64,000 nt of DNA, from assembly GCF_020164455.1 (NCBI RefSeq), contig NZ_JAIQWW010000001.1, positions 434,001-498,000 of the forward strand. Reading direction: 5' to 3'. Positions 36,664 through 43,242 of the stretch are shown here, one piece after another. The translations under genes and the position numbers were made by a program. The stretch is from Phyllobacterium chamaecytisi (GTDB lineage Bacteria; Pseudomonadota; Alphaproteobacteria; Rhizobiales; Rhizobiaceae). Under the pieces are notes generated by a model. It was given only the letters and a program-made list of their open reading frames with translations. It was not told the origin of the DNA and searched no databases. Position 1 is the stretch's first letter. Every line of letters starts with the position of its first letter.

Positions 36664-37107
36664 TCAATCTCCGCTGTCGACGGTCATGTTGAGACCGCAA
36701 TGTTTGCAGGAACCGGGATGCCAGCCGCGACCGTGGTTCGCGCCGGGAGCGTCAACCTTTTCGTGTTTGCAGATCGCAAACCGAAGAACGATTGGTGTCG
36801 GAATGCTCTTCTTGGCATCCTGGTCGTACCGGCTGCCGCCATAAATGACCGCGTACCCGGTGCCGTCGAAGGTTCCCTGACCGCCCATAGAAACGGGGCT
36901 CAGGAAGAACTGCGTCCATTGCTTACGTCCAGCATCCCGGCCCTCATTACGGAGAGCCCATCCCCATTTCGGGGTCATGCTGTGTCCGCCAGAGGCGAGG
37001 TTGTTCAGGAACATGAGAGGTTCGGCTTCCTCGGTATTGGGGAGGGGAACCTTGCCTTCGACGATCGGCAATAGATCGCTCTCGATCGTGTATGCGCGCT
37101 GGCTCAT
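36664..37107 (-). CDS. Hypothetical phage protein
   Basis: A 147-residue protein with a CKHCG pair near the end and CKHEK before it, suggesting a zinc site. GYAVIYGGSRYDQDAKK is its most distinct segment. Function unknown. Confidence 0.65.
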   Translation of the reverse strand: MSQRAYTIESDLLPIVEGKVPLPNTEEAEPLMFLNNLASGGHSMTPKWGWALRNEGRDAGRKQWTQFFLSPVSMGGQGTFDGTGYAVIYGGSRYDQDAKKSIPTPIVLRFAICKHEKVDAPGANHGRGWHPGSCKHCGLNMTVDSGD

Positions 37108-37217
37108 TGATCCACCTGCCCGAGCGCTGCTTCACGTGTCTTGAGCGCGCTTCCAATGCTGCCGAGAACGACAGTGGTGAAGCCAAGCAGGGCGACAACG
37201 GCTACGAGGAAGCTCAT
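37104..37217 (-). CDS. Tiny membrane protein (37 aa)
   Basis: Reads MSFLVAVVALLGFTTVVLGS followed by a short charged tail. One transmembrane helix. ATGA overlaps on both sides support that it is a real gene. Function unknown. Confidence 0.65.
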   Translation of the reverse strand: MSFLVAVVALLGFTTVVLGSIGSALKTREAALGQVDQ

Positions 37218-37459
37218 GCTGCACCGCCAGTCGCAGAACCTGAATGCTCAAGGAATGTTTCGAGATTGCCGACGAAGCCCTTGAGCTCGCGAACGTAATC
37301 GTTGAACCTGTTAGCATCACCGGGCTTGCTGAGGTCGAAGCCGCGATAGGCAGCCTTCATCTCATCGAACTTCTTGCACGAAACCTCGAAGGCCTCTTCG
37401 GCGCATGTGCCAGCGTGCATAAACCTGCCGCCGTGGTTGTACGGTGTCTTAGCGCTCAT
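37214..37459 (-). CDS. Small hypothetical protein
   Basis: An 81-residue, largely helical protein (CAEEAFEVSCKKFDEMKAAY). Function unknown. The gene overlaps both neighbours. Confidence 0.62.
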   Translation of the reverse strand: MSAKTPYNHGGRFMHAGTCAEEAFEVSCKKFDEMKAAYRGFDLSKPGDANRFNDYVRELKGFVGNLETFLEHSGSATGGAA

Positions 37460-37890
37460 CAGATTGCCCTCGACTTGAAGCCATTGCAGATGATGTGCGT
37501 CTCACGAGCCAGAAGCTCGCCTACGTCGCGCATGTGACCAAGCAGAGCGTACTGCTCGACCATCTGTTCAGCGGCTTTACGGTTGAGAGGGATCAGCGCT
37601 TCGAGCTGCTGATAGACGGTCCAGCAATCGCGCGGCAGCTTTGCCAGAGCGACTGCCGTTTCCAGATCGCCGGTCAGGTTGGCATGGTCTGTGAAGAGGG
37701 CCGATGCGGTGTTGCTGTAGCTCGTCCGTACCCAAAACGAAGGCTTGCCTTCAGCGGCTGCTTTGCATGCGTACCGCTTTGAATTGGTGTCAGGATAGTT
37801 GCGCAGCGCGTCACCGATGCTCTCGATGATGAAGCCGGTTTCGGCTGCAACTTCGTCTGGCGTCCTGAACTCGTGGTTGATGATGTTCAT
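37459..37890 (-). CDS. First gene of the leftward early operon, hypothetical
   Basis: A 143-residue protein beginning MNIINHEFRTPDEVAAETGF, with a helical C-terminal half. Function unknown. GGAG lies nine bases before its ATG. As the first gene after the left operator-controlled promoter it should be made earliest. Confidence 0.7.
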   Translation of the reverse strand: MNIINHEFRTPDEVAAETGFIIESIGDALRNYPDTNSKRYACKAAAEGKPSFWVRTSYSNTASALFTDHANLTGDLETAVALAKLPRDCWTVYQQLEALIPLNRKAAEQMVEQYALLGHMRDVGELLARETHIICNGFKSRAI

Positions 37891-37929
37891 CGTGTGATCT
37901 CCAAGCCGTTGATTGGCTCTATGTCGATC

Positions 37930-37957
37930 ACATTAGCGGGAAATTTCCCGAAGTCAA
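37930..37957 (-). promoter_or_regulatory. Leftward early promoter (PL-like)
   Basis: On the minus strand TTGACT (37957-37952) and TAATGT (37935-37930) are 16 bases apart, with an operator in the spacer. It would drive the 17-kb leftward operon. Confidence 0.6.
37937..37950. promoter_or_regulatory. Operator OL1
   Basis: Perfect palindrome CGGGAAATTTCCCG lying between the -35 and -10 of the leftward promoter. Confidence 0.82.
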
Positions 37958-37965
37958 CACGGATT

Positions 37966-37979
37966 TGGGAAAAAACCCG
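37966..37979. promoter_or_regulatory. Operator OL2
   Basis: TGGGAAAAAACCCG, an imperfect copy of the same site, between the two divergent promoters. Confidence 0.75.
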
Positions 37980-37988
37980 AAATTGATA

Positions 37989-38017
37989 TTGTGACTTCGG
38001 GAACAATCCCGTACAAT
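37989..38017 (+). promoter_or_regulatory. Promoter of the small HTH gene
   Basis: TTGTGA (37989-37994) and TACAAT (38012-38017) have a 17-base spacer that contains an operator. The expected start of transcription is at or within a base of the ATG at 38024. Confidence 0.6.
37998..38011. promoter_or_regulatory. Operator OL3
   Basis: CGGGAACAATCCCG, inside the spacer of the promoter for the HTH gene at 38024. Confidence 0.82.
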
Positions 38018-38023
38018 TAAGGA

Positions 38024-38353
38024 ATGGATGAGGGTGATGGTGTCAATGGTAATGGACGGCGAAGCGCTTTTCTGCGGTCGCGTGACCTATGGATTGATTA
38101 TGTTAATCAGCACCATATGTTGAGCCATGCCACGGCACGCATCGGAATCTTCATAGCACTGCGTATGACAAGTAAAAACCCCACTACACAATGGACGGTG
38201 GAGAAATTAGCCCGAACTTTGCATGTCAGCACCAAGACTGTGACTGACGCTACCCTACGGCTGGAGCGCCTTGGGTTAATGAGGGTGAAGCGAAGTAAAC
38301 ACGCGGGAAATGAATACAGCATCCGACTGCCGGGAAAATTGGATACGTTCTAG
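38024..38353 (+). CDS. Small winged-helix regulator in the immunity region
   Basis: A 109-residue protein. TQWTVEKLARTLHVSTKTVTD followed by LRLERLGLMRVKRS is a clear winged helix-turn-helix. It is transcribed toward the repressor gene (convergent) from an operator-containing promoter, so it may be a second switch protein (CII- or Cro-like role). The ATG appears leaderless, although AAGGA touches it directly. Confidence 0.72.
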   Translation: MDEGDGVNGNGRRSAFLRSRDLWIDYVNQHHMLSHATARIGIFIALRMTSKNPTTQWTVEKLARTLHVSTKTVTDATLRLERLGLMRVKRSKHAGNEYSIRLPGKLDTF

Positions 38354-38423
38354 CTACGTATCCAAACCCGTTGGTTTAGGGCTTTGCCGATCTTAGATCA
38401 AATGTATTAGTCGAGCTCTAAGT

Positions 38424-39107
38424 TCACTTTCCAGGGATTGGGGTAGGGCGATAGCCGCCTGTTACCACACCCTTGATGATGACTTCAGTGGTCTCGTCTC
38501 CGTCGATCGGGATAGGCTGCCATTTGTCGTTGGAGCTCTTCGGTACCAGAAAGAATTGCTCTCCGGTGCGCTCGATAGCCTTTACGGTGATCTCAACGAA
38601 CTGACCCCCGCCCATACGACGCTCGACGTGGACACGCATGCCACTCGCTATTTCAACGCCAGCATCCCAGTAATCAACGCACGTAACGTAGGTTCCGTCT
38701 GGGTATTCGAGATCCATAGAGTCCCCGCGGACTAGTAATGCATATTGTCTAGCTCTCGGAAATCTCGGGTCTCTCGCGACGGGGATATGATGCGGTTCTT
38801 GTTCACCTTCAAACACAGTTACTTCCAACCAGGTACCAGCGTTAATTTCGGATATGACGGGAAGTCCTACAACCGGGATCTCGACAGTCTCAACATTATC
38901 ATCGTTCGCCCCCAACAGAAATTCGGTTGAGGTCTTTAATGCTTCAGCTAGCTTTGCGAGATTTTCAGCGCTCGGACTTTTAGTTTTCCCTCTGAGTATA
39001 TCACGAACGAAACTGGCGCCCAACCCGGCAGCTTTAGCAGCTTGTAGAGCGTTGAGGCCAAGGTGGTCCATGCGTTGCCGCACTCTTTTTTGCAATGACG
39101 AATCCAT
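38424..39107 (-). CDS. Phage repressor, LexA/CI-type with S24 peptidase domain
   Basis: A 227-residue repressor. The N-terminal HTH spans about residues 5-65 (NALQAAKAAGLGASFVRDIL). The C-terminal S24-like domain has INAGTWLEV (cleavage-region position), RGDSMDLEYPDGTYV with the catalytic Ser, and MRVHVERR where the catalytic Lys usually lies; a Lys is not obvious there, so self-cleavage needs testing. It presumably binds the CGGGA-N4-TCCCG operators. I use the ATG at 39107, which fits a leaderless start; 39119 is an alternative. Confidence 0.88.
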   Translation of the reverse strand: MDSSLQKRVRQRMDHLGLNALQAAKAAGLGASFVRDILRGKTKSPSAENLAKLAEALKTSTEFLLGANDDNVETVEIPVVGLPVISEINAGTWLEVTVFEGEQEPHHIPVARDPRFPRARQYALLVRGDSMDLEYPDGTYVTCVDYWDAGVEIASGMRVHVERRMGGGQFVEITVKAIERTGEQFFLVPKSSNDKWQPIPIDGDETTEVIIKGVVTGGYRPTPIPGK

Positions 39108-39114
39108 GGCATCT

Positions 39115-39143
39115 ATCATACTTTTGGGAAAAATCACGTCCAT
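39115..39143 (-). promoter_or_regulatory. Repressor promoter (PRM-like)
   Basis: On the minus strand a good -10 TATGAT (39120-39115) has only a weak -35 ATGGAC (39143-39138), 17 bases away. A weak -35 is typical of activated repressor promoters. Expected transcript start is at 39107-39109, at the repressor ATG. Confidence 0.5.
39125..39138. promoter_or_regulatory. Operator OR3 (degenerate)
   Basis: TGGGAAAAATCACG keeps one good half-site only. It lies in the spacer of the repressor promoter, the place where low-affinity binding would give autorepression. Confidence 0.55.
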
Positions 39144-39157
39144 CGGGAATGATCCCG
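39144..39157. promoter_or_regulatory. Operator OR2
   Basis: CGGGAATGATCCCG, between the repressor and Cro-side promoters. Confidence 0.82.
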
Positions 39158-39167
39158 AAGTTTGTGG

Positions 39168-39196
39168 TTGACACATTTGGGAAATTTCCCGATAGT
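39168..39196 (+). promoter_or_regulatory. Rightward early promoter (PR-like)
   Basis: TTGACA (39168-39173) and GATAGT (39191-39196) with a 17-base spacer that contains an operator. It would drive the cro-like gene and the whole rightward operon. Confidence 0.7.
39178..39191. promoter_or_regulatory. Operator OR1
   Basis: TGGGAAATTTCCCG, between -35 and -10 of the rightward promoter. Confidence 0.8.
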
Positions 39197-39203
39197 GCCG
39201 GGC

Positions 39204-39440
39204 ATGAGCACGAGCACTGAAATCACCAAAGAAGACATCCGGTCATACCTGTTGCAACGCGCCCAGGCGTACGCCGACACGATAGACCGTAAGCTTTCGT
39301 TTGTTTCCCAGCAAGCTGTCAGCGATAGCAAGTTTCTGGACCATGTGAGGAACGGTGGGAACTTCACCATCGTCACATACCAGAAGGTCATTGACTGGAT
39401 CGATGAGCAGGAACGCGTTTCCGCTGGTGAAGCAGCATGA
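39204..39440 (+). CDS. Cro-like DNA-binding protein
   Basis: A 78-residue protein beginning MSTSTEITKEDIRSYLLQRA. The segment LSFVSQQAVSDSKFLDHVRN then GGNFTIVTYQKVIDWIDEQ is an HTH of the type found in rhizobial phage Cro-like proteins. It is the first gene after the rightward promoter. The ATG at 39204 lacks a ribosome binding site and matches the expected transcription start. Confidence 0.75.
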   Translation: MSTSTEITKEDIRSYLLQRAQAYADTIDRKLSFVSQQAVSDSKFLDHVRNGGNFTIVTYQKVIDWIDEQERVSAGEAA

Positions 39441-39880
39441 GTGCCGAGGCGGAAGTCAAAGCATTTATCGATCGTATCCTTCGCCTCAAGGAAGAGGGCG
39501 CGACGCGGCAAGAAGTGAAGGCTGCCTACGCAGGCCTTTCCGGCGATCAAAAAAATTATGTCGGTCTGATGGTTCGGCAGGAATGGCAAAGGCGCCAAGG
39601 ATGGCGCGTCTATTTCGCAGCCTTCCCAAAGTCCGGACTGATCAAGATTGGCATTTCCAAGAATGTCGAAAAGCGGCTGCGCGATCTTTCGAAGATCAAG
39701 GGAGAGGAAGCTGAGCTTCTTTTCGATTTCCCTGGAATGTTCCCTCTGGAGGGTTGGTACCACGCTGTCTTTCACGACTGGCGCGTTGTCGGAGAGTGGT
39801 TCGCCCTCAATGACCTGACGCTTGCCAAGGTCGATGAACTTCGACGGAACGGCCCCGCGATAAAGATGGAGGCCGCATAG
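39437..39880 (+). CDS. T5orf172/MUG113-domain protein
   Basis: A 147-residue protein. The second half (VYFAAFPKSGLIKIGISKNV, EKRLRDL and the ending EGWYHAVFHDWRVVGEWF) matches the T5orf172 domain, a GIY-YIG-related fold. A helical N-terminus precedes it. A second protein with this domain is encoded at 42667. Role unknown, possibly DNA binding or nicking. Confidence 0.8.
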   Translation: MSAEAEVKAFIDRILRLKEEGATRQEVKAAYAGLSGDQKNYVGLMVRQEWQRRQGWRVYFAAFPKSGLIKIGISKNVEKRLRDLSKIKGEEAELLFDFPGMFPLEGWYHAVFHDWRVVGEWFALNDLTLAKVDELRRNGPAIKMEAA

Positions 39881-41260
39881 ATGATCACGCGTAAAAGCCT
39901 CGCTGATGAGATCGACACATACGACCAGTCCATCGCTGATCTCAATGACAGCAAGAAGGATTGCTTCGACGCTTACCGCGATCAACTCTTCGCAGCTGGT
40001 GTGCTGAAAGAGAACGTTCGCAAAGAGATCGTCGCCGTCAAGGCAGCTATCCGCCGCCGTCGCGCCGTCCAGAAGAACGAAATCGAAGTCGAGGAAAAGG
40101 ACGCCCTCATCGATGAAATCTTCGACGAGATCAATCAGCGTTCCCGTGCGCCGCGCACACACGTAGAAAACACACGAGAATTTCCGGTTGATCGGGAAGC
40201 TCGGCGTAAGCAGCGCATGTCCGAGAGCATGGACGATAATATAGCGCTCTCTGCGGAAATGGTTGCCGATGGCTTGATTTCGGAAGAGGCACACGCTGAG
40301 AACATCGCGCTGTCCAATGCCGTTGCTCGTAAATATGGCAATGGACCCCTCGACGGACAAATCGATCCCAAGCTTGCCCATACCATCGTAACCGGCTTGC
40401 AGACCGAAGCGGGTCGCGCCGCGCTGATCACAGCCGTCGATATCATGATCGCACGTGAAGAGCGCATAGACCCGGACACCGGCGAAATCCTCGGCGATGT
40501 AGGCGAGGGACAGGAAGCCCAAAGCAGTGACGTGGAAGCGGACCCTGCCAACGCAGGAGGCGACGATGTAGATCGCAGCGCATTGCGCGCCAGCAGCGCC
40601 GTGGAAGTCGGCGCAACAAATTCGCCGGAAACGGCACACCAAGTCCCAGCGCAGGACGGCGGCGGCACGGCTACCGGCGAAAGCCCTAGCGATAAGTCCA
40701 ATGCGGCGCGACCAGCATCTGTAGATGCTCAACCGAACGTCGAGGGGATAGCGGGACAGGCTATCAATCCGGGCGTGACGGGTGGCGAGAGTGCCACAAC
40801 CAATTCGCCGGAAACGGCAAACGAGATGGACCGCGACGTGCTTAGTGGTGGCTTGCCCGCCAATGCCGTGCCAGCGGAAAACGCCCGTAAGGCAATCCCG
40901 GAAACGGAAGACGGTAGCGTGAGCCATGCTGGCGCGGATGAAAGCTCCGCAACCAATTCTGAGACTACCCCTGACCCGCACACCCCAGCGGCTGACGACG
41001 GCCAGCCGGGCATACACTGCTCTTCTCCCGCGAGCGCAAAATACGATGGACTCCCATCCATCGTCGGTCAGGACCGCGAAAGCGGTGTTAATCATACGGG
41101 TTCGAAAGAAGAGCAAGCCGTCGACCAATTCACACCACCAGCATTCCTGCAAAAGCCGGTCAACCTCCGGCCTGATTGCCAGCATCCGAGCGCTTGCGCC
41201 GGTTACGGCTCGCATCAGTGCCATGCCTGCACCAAAGCGGCGCAAGAGGTGGCAGCATGA
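39881..41260 (+). CDS. GapR-like N-terminal domain with long disordered tail
   Basis: A 459-residue acidic protein. Residues about 5-60 (LADEIDTYDQSIADLNDSKK and KEIVAVKAAIRRRR) resemble GapR/DUF2312, a DNA-overtwisting nucleoid protein of Alphaproteobacteria. From about residue 205 the chain is low-complexity and contains recurring NSPETA-like pieces (ATNSPETAHQ, TTNSPETANE, ATNSETTPD). It ends with a Cys/His cluster (CQHPSACAGYGSHQCHAC). The fusion is unusual. Confidence 0.6.
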   Translation: MITRKSLADEIDTYDQSIADLNDSKKDCFDAYRDQLFAAGVLKENVRKEIVAVKAAIRRRRAVQKNEIEVEEKDALIDEIFDEINQRSRAPRTHVENTREFPVDREARRKQRMSESMDDNIALSAEMVADGLISEEAHAENIALSNAVARKYGNGPLDGQIDPKLAHTIVTGLQTEAGRAALITAVDIMIAREERIDPDTGEILGDVGEGQEAQSSDVEADPANAGGDDVDRSALRASSAVEVGATNSPETAHQVPAQDGGGTATGESPSDKSNAARPASVDAQPNVEGIAGQAINPGVTGGESATTNSPETANEMDRDVLSGGLPANAVPAENARKAIPETEDGSVSHAGADESSATNSETTPDPHTPAADDGQPGIHCSSPASAKYDGLPSIVGQDRESGVNHTGSKEEQAVDQFTPPAFLQKPVNLRPDCQHPSACAGYGSHQCHACTKAAQEVAA

Positions 41261-41793
41261 GTACGGTTCGCATCCCGCTCACACGCGGCTTCCATGCGGT
41301 TGTTGACGCTGATGATTTTCACTTGGTTGAAGGGTACATCTGGCAGGCAAGCTATAGGTCCGGTCTCATTTATGCTTCGAGACGGGAGGGTAGCCAAACT
41401 ATCTACATGCACCGGGTAATCCTGGGCATAACGGATGAGCGGCTCGTCGACCATGCCGACAAGAATGGACTGAACAATCGCCGATACAATCTGCGCGAAG
41501 CAACCCGGCCGCAGAACATTGCAAACAGCGGACCTCACAAGACGAATGCCTCCGGCTTTAAAGGTGTTTCCTTTGACAAGGAGCGTCGACTTTGGAAAGC
41601 GCAGATCAACGCCAAACTCATTGGCCGTTTTGCATCGCCGGAAGAAGCTGCGCTCGCATATGATGACCGAGCCTTCGCGGCTTGGGGTGTATTCGCTTAC
41701 CTCAATCAAGATCATTGTCCAAACCTCTGTGCGAAACGCATGCTCGATCTCGGGATCGAGGACCTGATTGCAGTTGAAAGCGAGGTCGCATGA
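41257..41793 (+). CDS. HNH endonuclease with AP2 DNA-binding domain
   Basis: A 178-residue homing-type nuclease. The HNH core is MHRVILGITDERLVDHADKN with NRRYNLREA after it. The AP2-like domain follows (SGFKGVSFDKERRLWKAQI, then IGRFASPEEAALAYDDRA). Such proteins are mobile within phage genomes. The start overlaps the preceding stop (ATGA). Confidence 0.9.
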   Translation: MSTVRIPLTRGFHAVVDADDFHLVEGYIWQASYRSGLIYASRREGSQTIYMHRVILGITDERLVDHADKNGLNNRRYNLREATRPQNIANSGPHKTNASGFKGVSFDKERRLWKAQINAKLIGRFASPEEAALAYDDRAFAAWGVFAYLNQDHCPNLCAKRMLDLGIEDLIAVESEVA

Positions 41794-41802
41794 CCGTCGC
41801 GG

Positions 41803-41835
41803 TAAAAAAACTGGCAGCCGCCCGTAGGTGCTGCC
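41803..41835 (-). terminator. Leftward rho-independent terminator
   Basis: Read on the minus strand, GGCAGC (41835-41830) and GCTGCC (41818-41813) form a hairpin followed by A-G and a seven-T run (41810-41804). It would end the leftward gene at 41883-42203 inside the rightward operon. Confidence 0.75.
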
Positions 41836-41882
41836 AAGTTATTCAGGACGCAGTTTCCCTTCGGAACGTCGTGGCTTTTGCC

Positions 41883-42203
41883 TCACTTGATCTGCTTTTC
41901 TGTCCTGAAATTCTCGTTGTCGTGTCCCGCCAGGCTGCATCCGCTGTTTCGGATGCGAGCGCGGACGTCCAGCTTGATAACCATGCCGCTCGCCACGTCC
42001 TCCCGGCTTTGAGCGGTGACGGCCACAGAGGGTGCGACATCCTCTGTGGCCTCTTTACTCGCCTTTGCGCGGGACAGGATGCGCTCGGCGAGAAGTCCTA
42101 TCGAATTCCAGTCATCAACCTCGTGATCCCCATCGTGTTGGTTGCTGCTGGCTTCTTCGTCAGTCTGTTTCAGTTCGTTTTTCTGGCTCGGTTGATCCGT
42201 CAT
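41883..42203 (-). CDS. Leftward accessory (moron) gene, hypothetical
   Basis: A 106-residue hydrophilic protein (MTDQPSQKNELKQTDEEASS, DDWNSIGLLAERILSRAKAS). It lies opposite to its neighbours and is followed by its own terminator. A rightward reading over the same bases (from 41790) has an unlikely composition. No good ribosome binding site or promoter is obvious, so confidence is moderate. Function unknown. Confidence 0.5.
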   Translation of the reverse strand: MTDQPSQKNELKQTDEEASSNQHDGDHEVDDWNSIGLLAERILSRAKASKEATEDVAPSVAVTAQSREDVASGMVIKLDVRARIRNSGCSLAGHDNENFRTEKQIK

Positions 42204-42231
42204 GAGATCAATTTAGCCAAGGAATTCAAGC

Positions 42232-42666
42232 ATGACGTTGTCAAAAAACGAGCATCACGTTGTCAAATTGAAATCGGAGCCGGAAGTCGTGAGTAGGGCC
42301 GAAATAGCCAGTAGCTACGTCAACCGCATGGTTGATGTCGAGAGCCGTGGTTGGGGCGATGTGTACCCGGCCATGGAACGTTTGGGGCGCCGGTACCGGC
42401 TCTCCAAGTGGACGCTTAATCATCTGAGGAAACACCGCGCAAAGACGGTCGATGACGGCACATTTCAGCGCATTCGATCGGCATACCTCCATTTCTGCGA
42501 GCAGCAAATTTCAAATCTTCAGCACGAATTAGAACTCGAAAGGTCGGTCCACCCAGATGCTCATATGGAGGATTTTGAGCGCGAGGCTTCGCAGCTTTTG
42601 GCGAAGGTTCGTGAAGCGAAGAAAACAGCGAAAAGCGCCGAAACCGGAACGCAGGGAGGATCATAA
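42232..42666 (+). CDS. Hypothetical phage protein, HTH-like
   Basis: A 144-residue basic protein. The segment DVYPAMERLGRRYRLSKWTLNHLRKHR suggests a helix-turn-helix; a coiled coil follows (QQISNLQHELELERSV). AAGGAA lies before the ATG. Function unknown, but I recall similar proteins in rhizobial phages. Confidence 0.68.
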   Translation: MTLSKNEHHVVKLKSEPEVVSRAEIASSYVNRMVDVESRGWGDVYPAMERLGRRYRLSKWTLNHLRKHRAKTVDDGTFQRIRSAYLHFCEQQISNLQHELELERSVHPDAHMEDFEREASQLLAKVREAKKTAKSAETGTQGGS

Positions 42667-43242
42667 ATGACAGTCTATTTCGCCAAGGCAAACAATCTGG
42701 TGAAGATTGGCCACGCGGAAGATGTGCAGCGCCGCCTTGCGGCTCTGGCAGCCTCATTTATCGACGGCATTGAGTTGGTTGCTCAATGCGATGGCGGGAA
42801 AGACGTAGAAGCCGCCTTCCATGCGATGTTCTCGGATTCTAAGGTCGAGGGCGAGTGGTTTGCCAATTCCCCCTTGATGGAAGCAACGATTTCCAAGCTC
42901 GCGCACAACGTTGGCGAGCGCAGGTTCTTCGGTGGTCAGCCCAAACTCATAGTTCGGTGTGTTGAGGCCAATCTGGCGAAGGCACTAATCAACAACCTGT
43001 TCGAAGCTGGTCTCTGGTCTGTCTCCAAGAACCTAGAAGCCGTTTATCACAAGCTCGCCGCTCTCAACCCCGAATGGAGCCGTCGCCGAGTGCGATCCAT
43101 TTGGAATGGCGAAACTCGGAACATCAATTTCAGCGAGGTTGTCGATCTAGCCGCAGCGTCAAGCCTCACGCCTTATCAACTGGCGAAGATGATAGTCGAT
43201 TCCAATGAACCTCAGGCTCAAGACGCCGAGGTGGCGGCATGA
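42667..43242 (+). CDS. Second T5orf172-domain protein
   Basis: A 191-residue protein. The N-terminal domain (VYFAKANNLVKIGHAEDVQR, EAAFHAMFSDSKVEGEWF) matches T5orf172 as in the protein at 39437. The C-terminal 100 residues are helical with an HTH-like end (LTPYQLAKMIVDSNE). It immediately precedes the methyltransferase, overlapping it by four bases. Confidence 0.75.
   Translation: MTVYFAKANNLVKIGHAEDVQRRLAALAASFIDGIELVAQCDGGKDVEAAFHAMFSDSKVEGEWFANSPLMEATISKLAHNVGERRFFGGQPKLIVRCVEANLAKALINNLFEAGLWSVSKNLEAVYHKLAALNPEWSRRRVRSIWNGETRNINFSEVVDLAAASSLTPYQLAKMIVDSNEPQAQDAEVAA

Noticed and set aside
39134-41245. 703-codon minus-strand frame opposite the cro-like, T5orf172 and GapR-like genes
   Set aside because: Composition is unlike a protein and it covers three well-supported rightward genes and the right operators.
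41790-42296. Rightward gene starting with an ATGA overlap after the HNH-AP2 gene
   Set aside because: Its composition is odd, and the opposite strand gives a better protein followed by a clear terminator. I kept the minus-strand reading at moderate confidence.
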